Assembly (NCBI GenBank): GCA_014529385.2
Contig: CM043967.1
Span: forward strand, 130,941,182 to 131,005,181
Length of the DNA: 64,000 bases
From: Adiantum capillus-veneris
Lineage: Eukaryota > Streptophyta > Polypodiopsida > Polypodiales > Pteridaceae
Direction: 5' to 3'
Every line of letters starts with the position of its first letter. The first letter of the stretch is position 1. The notes under the pieces were generated by a model that saw nothing but the letters and a program-made list of their open reading frames with translations, had not been told where the DNA came from and did no database searches. The position numbers and the translations under genes are program-made. Of the stretch, positions 1 through 45,694 are shown one piece after another.

Positions 1-184
1 CCTGTGGGAACCCACTGTTGCTGACCTAGTGCAAGCCAACCACCTGGGGCACGAGACTGGCACACCTGTCTTGACAGCGCCGGCCACAAACCTGTTGCCA
101 GCCCTCATCTGCCTTGGCACTTGTCTCAGAAGAGGTACCCGTCTGTGCTCCCTACGGCTCTGCCTGCTAAGCCTAGCCAGCCTT

Positions 185-878
185 GGTAGGCTGGGTCCAT
201 GTCGTGGGTCGAGTCCTCCTTTGTGGGCAGGCCTTCGCAAGATGGCCCATTTATCTGCAAATGAAGAACTGGTTCTGGAGGCCTGAATACTCCACACTCT
301 GTCTGATCCAACCACCAGTCACCCGAGGCAATAGAACCACCTTTGGGAGTGTGTGTGTCTCGGGAACAAGAACCGGAATAGTGGGTAACCTTGCCACCTT
401 GGCCACCATTGAAGATGAAGTGCGCAGGTTCTCCAGGACCATCCCAAACATGGAACCAATCCTAGAAAGTAGGGGGAGGTACTCCCGTCTCAAGCTTGGG
501 TAGAAAACTAAGATAGGAAGATCTGCCTCCTCCTCTAGCACATCTGATGTTGGGTCGAAGCCGTGGTGCCACTCTTTGAAATAAGCTCGAGCCGCCCGAA
601 TGCTGAGCGGGCTCATCCAAATCACTTTGGTTGCCATCTCTGGAGACTCAAACTGCACATCATTGATCTTGCCCACTTTGATCAAGAGTCGGGCCTGGAG
701 CAAGTCCCGCACCTCGCCCTACTGGGCCGTGTGCCAACGATCTTGTAGATGCCGAGGTGGCTTGAAGCCGTTTCACCTCGGCCATCAAGCTCGCTTGCTC
801 TTCTGGCAGGGTCGGCTCCACGTTGTCGGACGAGGGGGCTTCAGTAGAGTCTTGGTGAGGTGAAGCATGGGCCACCAT
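185..878 (-). pseudogene. DUF4283/zinc-knuckle-like retroelement protein, copy 1
   Basis: Read on the minus strand from an ATG at 878: PEEQASLMAEVKRLQATS, then MRDLLQARLLIKVGKINDVQ, SPLSIRAARAYFKEWHHGFD, LPKVVLLPRV, and a degraded CCHC knuckle FICR-stop-MGHLAKAC. The stop is TAA at 251. A diverged second copy lies on the opposite strand at 26162-26885 with the same order and an intact CFICRQMGHLAKAC knuckle. This domain order resembles the nucleic-acid-binding ORF1/gag-like proteins of plant retroelements (DUF4283 plus zinc knuckle). At least one frameshift and one stop break it. I cannot say which element class it belonged to. Confidence 0.55.
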
Positions 879-1065
879 TCTGTGTCTACTGCTGAAAAAA
901 ACAGGCGAAATTGTCAGCGAAAACCACCAGGAGGCTGAATTGAGCCCATAGATAGCGCAATAGTGAAGGGAGGACGAGGGCCATAGGGGAATGGAGTTAC
1001 GATGCGGGGAGGGGGCGAAGCGAAGCAAGGAAGGAGTGGGGTGGGGTGGGCAGCAGCACATGAAA

Positions 1066-1120
<55 letters not shown>
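1066..1120. repeat. Poly-G tract
   Basis: About 55 uninterrupted G on the + strand. It lies in the leader (poly-C in the sense direction) about 190 nt upstream of the copy-1 DUF4283-like ATG. The second copy has a poly-C tract at the equivalent place (25989-26025), so the tract seems to belong to the element. Confidence 0.9.
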
Positions 1121-1121
<1 letters not shown>

Positions 1122-1517
1122 GGAGGAGGAATTGGGCAGCACGAGAGCGAGGGGGGGGGAGAGAGGGCACCGCGAGGGGGATGGGATAGCAATGGCGGGG
1201 AGGGAGTGAGCAGCAGCGAGCCTTTAGGAGGATTGGAGTATCAAATATGCAATTGTTATCTACTGTCTCCATTGTTTTCAATGTTATTCTGTTATTCAAG
1301 GGATTTGCACCTATGCCAATTATAATACTCTTATTCAGGTCCTCTTTCATATTTTCTTCCCATACATATTAGTAATTTGCATTTGGTTTTCATGTATTTT
1401 CCATCATCGTGCTCATATTCGGGACACACATTCCTTTAGTATGGTAAGAGTTTGTTTTTTGCATCCAATAGTATTTTTTATTTAGCAAATCTGGCCTTAA
1501 CTTCATGTTTTTTCTAG
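1121..1517. other. Intron end upstream of the RecQ exon
   Basis: AT-rich, no ORF of interest. It contains the polypyrimidine and acceptor sequence for the exon at 1518. Nothing else is recognised. Confidence 0.6.
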
Positions 1518-36681
<35,164 letters not shown>

Positions 36682-37335
36682 GAAGGGAATATCTTCCCTT
36701 TTCTAAGGATTCTTTAGGTGACATTGAGAGAACAAATATGTGATTGGAAGTATTTCTCCCATATGTGGATCCTTCATGTGTACAACATGGCATTGGAGCA
36801 CCCTCCCTAACCATTTTTGTAGCACTGGACTGCATGCTACAAACAGTTTACGTTGGGAATCTCCCCTTGATTGGGTATGAAAGGAAGCCTTTCCTGTTCA
36901 ACTGCTCAACTGCTCAATTTGTTTTATAATGTATTTGTTCTAATTGTTCTAAGATTCATCTCACTCAATTTGATGCTTTTATTAGTTTAAAAACTTAAAC
37001 TTGAGTACATCATAAAACTAAATTTAGTTTGAAAGTGATTGCTACTTGACCTCTTAACTTCGATTCCTCTGTATAGGGGAGAAATTTCATATTGACATAA
37101 TGGAGAAAAGGCATGTGAAGGAGACTTTTTAGAGAGTTTTAGGTTTAACAAAAGAATGTGTATTCTCCCACATCCACAATCTCTCTCTCCCCTGCCCCTC
37201 GCGCTTCCCCCCTGCTGCTCCCGCACCCCCTACTGCTCTCTCCTCACGCTCCCTGCCCGCCCCTGCCCCTCGCGCTTCCTCCCTGCTGCTCCCGCACCCC
37301 GCTCCCTCTCTGTCGCGCTGCCCCCTCCCCCCCCA
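36682..37335. other. RecQ 3' UTR and intergenic sequence
   Basis: AT-rich to about 37150, then C-rich with repeated CTCGCGCTTCCTCCCTGCTG and CTGCTCCCGCACCCC blocks (37196-37310). No gene seen. Confidence 0.5.
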
Positions 37336-37541
37336 TCTATCGCGCGCGCCCCCCCCCTCCTCTGCCTATCGCGGGGCCTCCCTCCTTAGTCTATCGCGCG
37401 CGGCCCCCCTCCTCAGTCTATCGCGCGCGCCCCCCCCCCCCCCCCCCCCCCTTAATTTAATGTTAGTTTTAACCCTCCCTCCTCGGTCTATCGTGCGCCT
37501 CCCCCCCCCCCCTAAATTTAATTTAATGTTAGTTTTAAAAG

Positions 37542-37576
<35 letters not shown>

Positions 37577-37886
37577 ACATTTAATTTGAATTAACTTAAA
37601 TTTTTAAGTTTTTCAGCTATTCCCCCTCCCCCTATCTATCGCCCCCTCCCCCCTTCTGTCTATCGCGGCCCCCCTCCTCTTCCCTCTACAGTCTATCGCG
37701 CGCACCCACCCCCCCCCCCCCCCCCCCCCCCCCCCTTCTGTCTATCGCGGCACCCCCTCCTCCTCCCTCTTCAATCTATCGTGCGCCCCCCCTTTCCCCC
37801 CTCATCTGTCTATCGCGGCGCCCCCTCCTCCTCCCTCTTCAGTATATCGCGCGCCCCCTTTCCCCCCCATCTGTCTATCGCGGCGC
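37336..37886 (+). repeat. CTATCGCG monomer array upstream of LINE-2
   Basis: The word CTATCGCG or a one-base variant recurs about thirteen times (for example 37336, 37367, 37391, 37418, 37636, 37661, 37692, 37741, 37808, 37875), separated by C-rich spacers with poly-C runs (37428-37451, 37543-37576, 37711-37735). The last copy ends 30 nt before the ORF1 ATG. It looks like a tandem 5' UTR promoter. Confidence 0.75.
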
Positions 37887-37911
37887 TGTGGGTGCACGCG
37901 GCCTCTCAACC

Positions 37912-38802
37912 ATGAGAAAGCTGAATAGCAAGGATGACCCGGTCAAGGATGCCATCCAAAAATGCAAAGAAGAACTGAGCGAGTCCATCTGCAAGATCAA
38001 CCGCCACCTCTTAGGTACTATTAACGGCCTCGACGCACGTGTGGCAGCACAGGAAATCACGATACGTACACTCGAAGATCGCGTGAAGGCCCAAGATGAG
38101 GAAATCACACTACTCAAGAAAGAGCTTGCAGAGGTGCGATCGCAGAATGTCCTCGAAGAGGGAGAACTTCAACCCTCTGTCATCGAAGAGCTTAACACGA
38201 TCAAGGAACAAGTACGGGCCATCAAAGAAGGTGGGGAGCAACAAAAAGAAATGACGACCTCGTGGGTAGATGTCATCACAAAGACCCAGCAGAAAGCAGA
38301 AAAGGCCGAAAAATGGATCGAGATTGTCAAGAAAGGGAAAGGCAAGGAAATAACTCCCACCCCCACACCAACCATCATCAACCTGACACTCGAAGAGGAG
38401 CAAAGGAGACGTGTGCGGGCCTTACACGTAAGGGTATGTGGCCTCAGAGACCAAGATAATGTAGACAAAGAGGTGAAAGAACTCATGACCTTGGTGGGGG
38501 TCAACGAGCAGACACATACAAGGGCTTGGAGAGTGGGCATCAAGAAAAGTGGGAGCAACGGAGAAACCTCGAAGGAAAGGGCACTCATTCTCCACTTCCC
38601 CTCCATGGAAGCGAAGAAAGATTTCTTGAAGAAGAGAGCGACTCTAAAGAAGACGGGCATCTTTCTTAGAGATGACCTCACCCTCTCGCAGATTGCTCAT
38701 ATGCAAGAAGTAATGCCGGAAATAAGAGCCGCAAGGGAAAAGGGGAAGATTGCCTTTTACAGGGATGGAAAGGTGGTGATATTGGAGCGACGCCCTGCAT
38801 GA
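37912..38802 (+). CDS. LINE-2 ORF1 (coiled coil, RRM-like)
   Basis: 296 codons, intact. RNA-binding chaperone of the LINE. I chose ATG 37912 as the first ATG in frame after the monomer array; a longer reading would need a GTG. Residues 1-100 form a coiled coil (AQEITIRTLEDRVKAQDEEI, TLLKKELAEV), then VIEELNTIKEQVRAIKEG, a Trp-Val segment, KWIEIVKKGKGKEITPT, and a C-terminal RRM/CTD-like part: RVRALHVRVCGLRDQD, ALILHFPSMEAKKDFLKKR, KTGIFLRDDLTLSQIAHMQE, IAFYRDGKVVILERRPA. No CCHC knuckle is seen. Confidence 0.8.
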   Translation: MRKLNSKDDPVKDAIQKCKEELSESICKINRHLLGTINGLDARVAAQEITIRTLEDRVKAQDEEITLLKKELAEVRSQNVLEEGELQPSVIEELNTIKEQVRAIKEGGEQQKEMTTSWVDVITKTQQKAEKAEKWIEIVKKGKGKEITPTPTPTIINLTLEEEQRRRVRALHVRVCGLRDQDNVDKEVKELMTLVGVNEQTHTRAWRVGIKKSGSNGETSKERALILHFPSMEAKKDFLKKRATLKKTGIFLRDDLTLSQIAHMQEVMPEIRAAREKGKIAFYRDGKVVILERRPA

Positions 38803-38832
38803 CGGTGCGAGACCTATGGGACCACACTAAAG

Positions 38833-41800
38833 ATGGCAACCTGGAATTGTAACGGGTCACTCCGTCTTGATGTAGGGGCCTTTGAGGATAGCTTTATGGG
38901 GAGAGACATCATTTTCTACTCTGAGATGCATCAAGCACCGGGACAATCCATGCCACAGGTGAGCGGATATAGATGGGAGACAGCCTGTAGACAAGAGACC
39001 AGATCGGAGCATCGAGGACGGGGCTCAGGGGGAGTGGCATTTCTATTCAGGGAGGAACTGCAACCAATGATATATATAGCACGCAAGGATGAACAGGCTA
39101 GGTACATGTGGGTGAGGCTTAGGGCAGAGACGGGCAGATACCTCTACATTGCTATTTGTTACTTCCCTCCTAGTACGTCGGTATATGCATCACCTAGAGG
39201 ACAATCCCCCTTTGCTATTTTGGATAATGACATATGGGAGTTTTCCAAGGATGGGGACATTATTATACTAGGGGATTTCAATGCTAGGACTGCCCACCAC
39301 CAGACAATATTCTATGATACTTCCGAAGAGATGCTCAGGGAGCTGGACGTCACAGAGATGGGTCTATCCAGACTATCACAAGATGAGGAATACACTGAGT
39401 ATGGTAGATACTTGATAGATATGGGAACCGCACACAGATTGGCCATTGTGAATGGCCTACAAAGATTTTCGACAGCTGGAGGTTTTACTTGCTTTCCACA
39501 CCGACATGGTGCGAGCACAGTGGATTATGTTATGGCCCAGCCAGGTCTCATCCCATTCTTTCAGGATTTCATGGTGGGCACTAGGCCAGTTGGAATAGCA
39601 GTTGATCATGCTATCGTGTCTTTCACCCTGACCTTTCAGTTCAGCACAGCTCCATTAGGTGGGGTCCCCATACACACTCGGTATACCTTCATGAGGGAGA
39701 CGGATTTTGTGTATATGGATGAGATATACAGGCAGCTATGCACCCAGGAGCTGGGACGGCCACTAGATGAACTCACTCAGATTTTGACAGAGACGCTCCA
39801 TGATGCAGCATCAGAGGCATACCCCCACAGCCAGCCCACACGGAGACGATCTGGGAACATGCCCCAGAACAGTTGGTATGATGAGGAGTGCAAAGAGACG
39901 AGGATCAAACTACAGAGGGAAGTGCTCACGGGTATTACCACACATCGACAGTCACGGATCTTTCGCCGCCTAGTGCGACAAAAGAAAAGGGACTATCTGT
40001 CTCAGCTAGAGCGGGATCTATATCAGCTATTTATAAGTCAGGACTCAGGCGAAGCATGGAGGCTATTCCACGAGCATTCACCACCACCCGTGGTCACCTC
40101 CACTGAGACATGGGGGGAATATGCCACATCTCTCTACACAGCATCAGGGCAACCACCTCTGCCGGACCCACTAGAGACGTGTCTAGAGACAGTTTCTTTC
40201 TTTACTGCGGAGAGGGTAAGGAAAGCCATTGACAGAATGAAGACAAGGAGAGCGCATGATCATGATGGTCTAGTAGCAAAGCATTTCATCCATGCCAGGG
40301 ATATGCTTGCAGAGCTCCTGGCTATGATGTTTAATCGAGCCATGTATGAAGGCTTCCTGGAGACCTGGAGTATGTCTACGATTGTGCCTATTTTCAAGTT
40401 AGGAGATCCCATGATTCCCGCGAATTATCGCACCATCATGGTTGGCCACACATTAGCTAGGTTGTATGCATCCGTCCTTGAGCAGGAGCTGAGTAGATGG
40501 GCAGAGCGAGAGGGAATAAGAGCATCAGGGCAAGCAGGTTTCAGGAGAGGTTTCTCCACTCTGGACTAGATTCTGACACTCAGAGCTATTATTGAGGAGG
40601 GTAGACACCACGGCAAGAGAATCTATTGTAGCTTTGTGGATACCCGCAAAGCTTTCGACACAGTGCCGAGAGCCAGACTTATACAGAGACTACAGGACAT
40701 GGGTGTGCCTACAGAGCTGATATGGGGTATTCTGGCTCTATACAGGACAGTGATGGGATGGGTACGCACCACTGAGGGAATGTCTAACATGGTCCACTCC
40801 ACTATCGGAGTAAAGTAGGGATGCCCACTATCCCCGACTCTTTTTGGGATGTATGTGGATGAGTTTTCAGACTATGTAGAGCGGCAGGAAGACAAGGGGG
40901 CTCAGCTAGCAGGGACATGGATTCCACTGTTACTATATGCTGATGATATTGTGCTGATTTCAGACTCCCCAAAGGGGATGTAGCGTCATTTGGATGCTTC
41001 GCATACATTTGCTCGTGACAGTGGATTGTCGGTCAATCTGGGAAAAACCAAGGTTATGGTGTTCAACACCACACCACAGTGGGTCAGGAGGTCGGCACCC
41101 ACATTTATGTATGGCCAGGAGACTGTGGAGTACACAGATGCATATACCTATCTTGGGGTAGTATTCAATGGACCGGTGTTTTCACTAAGGAGAGCATCAG
41201 AGACTAGACTGACGAGAGCATATGCAGCTTTGGGAGGACTGGAGAGGATGTGTTCGCAGGTTCAGTTTCAGGAACCGCGAACAAAGCTATGGCTCTTTGA
41301 CACTCTAGTGACTCCAGCTATGCTCTATGGAGTTCAGGTATGGGGACCCTCAGTAGACCACCATGGGAGATCTGGTAATACAGATGGATGGCGATGTATG
41401 GAGAGGCCTCTGGTCTCTATGATCGCTCGGATGATTCGGGCTAAGGCCTCAGTACCACATGAGATTATCCGAGCCGAGCTAGCCGCCCCCCCCCCTCGTG
41501 GTGGAGGCACTGACGAGATCGGTGTCCTTTATGCACGGTTTATGGGATCTCCCCAGAGACAGATACGCTCGGCTTGCCCTGGAGTCATCTCGACAACTAG
41601 CTCTACAAGGCGATACAGCATATTGGTATGGACAGATGGCATCATGGTTCCAGTCGCATGGTCTCAATATGGATAGATTACCTCCGCTTCAATACTCCTT
41701 GGATGCACCCTCCTTGTCTCTCACACGGACAGAGATCACCAGGCTCATACGTCAGGATCTGATTCAACTAAATACCAGGAGCACATGGATACAACCGACA

Positions 41801-42496
41801 CAGGAGTTGGGCACGAAGATGGCCTTCTACAGAGAGCATCTTCTCCAACTCACGGAGGACGGATTTGTGACTAGGCCACCATAGATGGATACACACTTAT
41901 CTCATGGAATAAGATGCGCTATTGGACAGATACGCACATCCTCACATCAGCTCCAGATCGAGACTGGCCGATTCCGAGGGGTGCTGGCAGGAGCCAGGAT
42001 ATGTCACCTATGTAACTTAGAGCCAGAGACAGAACTGCACTACACATGCCACTGCCCAGCATACTATGAGATATGCGGACGCTTCCACTGCTTGTTTAGA
42101 GAAGGGTTCGGACCTTTTTCTAGAGTCATGAGATACAAGGATCAGAAGTGTCTCGGATTGTTCCTACTAGAGCTGCACAGACTTAGGGAGAGCTTGCTGA
42201 GGACACCAGGGGAAAGACAGTCTCAGAGACGAATCACAGAGTTCTTTACACCAGACAGAGGAGAGCAAACGGAGCAGTCATTACAGCCTACTCATACTAG
42301 AGGTACACTGCTTGACAGAGCCACTGAACTTGGCAGATCCATACGTCCACGACCTCGGGGGGTCTCCCACTACCGACGAAGGTTGCAACAGAAGATACAG
42401 ATCACTCTAGCTCGACATGCAAGACGCCCAACCAGAGTTCTGACCATGGAGGAAGTCGATGAGATCCGACAGCGACCGATGAGAGATTTCATCTGA
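38833..42496 (+). pseudogene. LINE-2 ORF2: endonuclease, RT, C-terminal zinc motif (four TAG, one frameshift)
   Basis: Begins MATWNCNGSLRLDVG. Endonuclease (1-240): IIFYSEMHQAPGQS, IIILGDFNARTAHHQ, GFTCFPHRHGASTVDYVM, VAVDHAI-type SDH motif. RT (from about 480): MSTIVPIFKLGDPMIPANYR, SGQAGFRRGFSTLD, RKAFDTVPRARL, GCPLSPTLFGMYVDE, LLLYADDIVLISDS (YADD 40936-40947), VNLGKTKVMVFNT. C-terminus: CHLCNLEPETELHYTCHC. TAG at 40567, 40816, 40981 and 41882; an indel in the C run at 41485-41496 shifts the frame. Otherwise full length, about 1220 codons. Confidence 0.88.
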
Positions 42497-42599
42497 ACCC
42501 ACAAACCCCCCCTCCCCCCCCCCCCTTTTATTCCCTTTCTCCTTAGTGCCTTAGTGTTTTAGCGTTAGTTCTTTGTAACTTGGTAACTTTGTAACCTGG

Positions 42600-42880
42600 T
42601 AATTTCCATACTCAGACATGGTATCAGATTCACCAATTGTGACTTTTTGGTCTCATAGGTCATTTTGGCCTTTTGAAGACGTTAATATAACATTTCATTT
42701 CATTTCATTTCTCTAGGCTCCCATAGGATATATCTTTGTTTTGTACTGTTGTTAGGTTATTTTGTTACTTTGTTACTCTGACTTTGTAACAGATCCACCA
42801 CATTGTAACTTTTTGGTCTCATAGGTCACTATGGCCTTTTGAAGACGTTAATATAACATTTCATTTCTATGGTGGATATA
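42600..42880 (+). repeat. Duplicated LINE 3' tail
   Basis: The block TTTTTGGTCTCATAGGTCA ... GAAGACGTTAATATAACATT occurs at 42643-42698 and again at 42809-42864 with small changes. The second is either a 3'-only LINE insertion or a local duplication. Confidence 0.8.
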
Positions 42881-44109
42881 TTCTAGTTGTATCTTATGAT
42901 ATATGGATTACCTGGTGCATATAATAAACGCCTAGGTTGAGAGAAAACATAGTATCTCTTGGATCTTCAAGAGCACAGAAGAAATCTGAAATTAGAGGTG
43001 ATTTGATATATAAAAAAATGCATTCTTTGATGGAGTGGTATTGAACATGTCGAAGCTACACACACCAAAGAAATCTTTGACTATTGGAAAGAATGCCATG
43101 CATGAGTATACGAGGAAGAAAACGTTTGATGACTTGTGGGATTAGGAAGAAAACGTTTGATGGTTGGCTTTGAATATTGCAGACAAATATGCTTCAATCA
43201 AAGGTCCTCAAGTGTAGAAGGAAATGAAAGAGCTGAAGGCAGAAAGGGAAATCAACTCCTTCGTCCATATTATAGCAAAATGAAAAAATAAGAAGGAGAA
43301 AGCTTAGGGGATAGATGGGGTGAATAAGTTCGGTGAAGGAGAAAGCTTAGGGGACAGATGGGGTGAAAAAACACAAAAGAATTCCTGGAAATAAAATTGA
43401 AATGATGGATGCCACCCTTGAGAAGAGGTAAAGAGGAAAATGAGTGCATTGCTGATATGGGGAGGAGGACATTCTGCTTGTGGATGCAAAATCCTTGAGC
43501 AATAAAATGGGGCAATTTGGGATTATGTCGAGTTGTAATAACCCATTTTAAAGTTTGCAGACCCCATTGCAATGGATAAAGAGGGCCGTTTGAAACACTT
43601 GAGATCACTCTGGGGGGAAAGGATTCAATTGAATGAGGATTTGACTCACGCCTAGATGTCGCATAAAAAGAGTCCATACCATGCGTTCTAGAGGAAGAAA
43701 AAGGGAAATGTGTGTATAACATGCTGGTACAGTTATCCTTATCGATTGTCAATCTAGATGGCAGTACATGGCCTATGAGACCTTACAAATGACAATATCG
43801 AACTATAGTGATCAACTAGATTAGATGCAGTCTACTTAAGAGGACACATTGGGGGGGGGGGGATTAGATATTGTGATGTACATAGAGACACGTCAATGCC
43901 CTTCTAGCAGGTTCCCTGATGTTCTTCGTTCTGGATTACATGTGGACCACAGTCCAAGGCCTTGAGGAACGGTGGTTTTGCTATCTTGTTCTTTTCATAT
44001 AGACCTCTAAACTGGTGTGGCATAATCCTAATGGATTAGCAATGCAAGTCTCCTACATGGCTTCAAAAAAATTAAATGCCACATTTCTCCCAGGATGTTC
44101 TTGTGAGGT
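42881..44109. other. Unassigned stretch before the chromovirus
   Basis: AT-rich. A 44-bp unit GGAGAAAGCTTAGGGGA... is tandemly repeated at 43292-43375. No domain is recognised; short frames such as MKELKAEREINSFVHIIA look like decayed coding sequence. Confidence 0.4.
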
Positions 44110-45586
44110 TGTCACCAGCGTGTGACTACTATCTATCCTTTTTGTTGATTTCTTTCTTATTATCTATTTACTTTCACTTTTTGGAAACACCCCTCGGGAA
44201 ATCTAACTGCCCTGCATTGCATAGCTAGTGTGGAACTGTCCAGAGGGAGTCCAGGCCTGAGGGCAAGAGAGCACTAAGGTTGGACAAGGACTATGGTTAG
44301 CCAAGTGGGGTCATTGACTAGCCAAAGTGGAATCCTTTGCTACAGAGGCTACATTTCAGTTTTGGATGTGGCCACAGTGTACAAAGAGGGTCGGATGACC
44401 TAGAAAGATATAATGGCAGCATCTCCTAAAATTTAGGGAACTGCTATTTTGGGACCTGAAAATGTCTTCGCGTCATTACGTGCAGTTTGACATGGGGATC
44501 ATTTTGTTACTCTGTGGCCAAGTCAACAGAGGCTGCAGGTGAGATATTTTTAGACCCGAGGGTCTAAAGCGGGAAAATGCACAAATGAGTGACACTTGGC
44601 ACTTTGAGGCCAGTTTACTACTTATAGAGAAGGCAAAAACGTGATTTATAGTTGGGAGGCTCATTTTGCAAGTCTCTGTCACAGGTTAAGAGCTATGGAG
44701 TGCTTGCTTTCCCTCTTATGCACAGTGCGGTGCCAGGAGTGATGCCCTGCACGCTACGCACTGCCCTCTCTCTCCCCTTTGGCAGTATGTTATGCCCCTC
44801 TAGTGGGCTCTTCATTTGACCAATGTACAGTTGTGTGGGTTCATGCGCGATTGCCGAGGCAAGAGCCTCTTGCACAGGTACTGGATTAGCTAGCGGCTAA
44901 TCCCCCCGCAGGTACAGGTGAATTCGGAGAGGTTTCACGCCAGAAATCTCGTCCGATTCAAAGGGCAAGTAGCCCTACAGGTGCGGGAGCTCGAGGACTT
45001 GCTAGGGATGCGACCGGCACGCGAAACGGAGCCCGAAACAGTGAATTACAGCCTGCTGTGTATTTTTGCAGGTTTAGGGTTTTGGCCCTAAACGGACCCT
45101 AATACCCCCAGGAGGTTCGGGGACGCAAGGGGACCGCTGTACAGGCGATCTGGAGCATTTTCAGGGCTGAAAACAGAGAATTCAGCGTGCTGCAGATTCT
45201 CGCCAGGTTTTGCAAAGTGCCCGTATGCGTCGGGAAAGTCAGTCAATGCGTGGGAATACTGACCGTGAATGGTTCTAGTACAGTTATGCTGCCGAAATCG
45301 GGCTGGAACAGTGGAAATTCAGCCGAGTTTGTGCGGGGCAGCTTGTAGGAACCACAGCGTTTATTCCCTCTTTTGAACAATAAAGAAATACCGAAAGGGG
45401 CGCCTAAGTTAGGGGCCAATCTGGTGTCTGTCCACTCATACAGGTGCAATCTAGCAGCCTGTATCCCTCTCCCCTTTGTTGTGTCTTGAAAGTACAGGTA
45501 AAATAGACGACTAATAATGGGTGAAAGCTAAATCAAGGTTTAAAGTAAAGTCTACCGCCCTTTTTGGATTGAACAGGCCGGTTTCA
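44110..45586 (+). repeat. 5' LTR of chromovirus
   Basis: 1477 bp. It includes a telobox within TTTAGGGTTTTGGCCCTAAA (45070-45092) and the core AATAAAGAAATACCGAAAGG at 45386-45408. It is directly followed by the primer-binding site. Confidence 0.96.
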
Positions 45587-45604
45587 TGGTTCCATCGACG
45601 GGAT
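45587..45604 (+). promoter_or_regulatory. Primer-binding site of chromovirus
   Basis: TGGTTCCATCGACGGGAT directly after the LTR. It begins TGG as needed to pair with a tRNA CCA end. It is not the initiator Met site used by the minus-strand elements here; the tRNA is not identified. Confidence 0.7.
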
Positions 45605-45694
45605 TAAATCACTTTTTCCCATAGAAGTGAGCCTTGGTCAGTTTTGGGCTTGAAGACACAGGGGATCATAGACTAAACACAGGGAATTGTAATT

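Larger units (their letters stand above)
37336..42712 (+). mobile_element. LINE-2, nearly complete two-ORF non-LTR element
   Basis: Order: monomer array, ORF1 (37912-38802), 30-nt gap, ORF2 (38833-42496), 3' UTR and the tail GAAGACGTTAATATAACATT with three ATTTC units at 42676-42712. ORF2 is disabled only by four TAG codons and one indel in a C run. Same family as the element at 16189-24354. Confidence 0.9.

Noticed and set aside
660-1350. Several ORFs with poly-Pro or poly-Gly across the G run
   Set aside because: Translations of a homopolymer in three frames; only the DUF4283-like block downstream has real similarity.
40567-41884. TAG read as a sense codon (altered code or suppression)
   Set aside because: The RecQ gene and chromovirus ORFs have no internal TAG, and the RecQ frame itself ends in TAG. 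Methylation decay explains the pattern.
44476-45449. ORFs inside the chromovirus LTR
   Set aside because: Identical in both LTRs, short, antisense, without domains.
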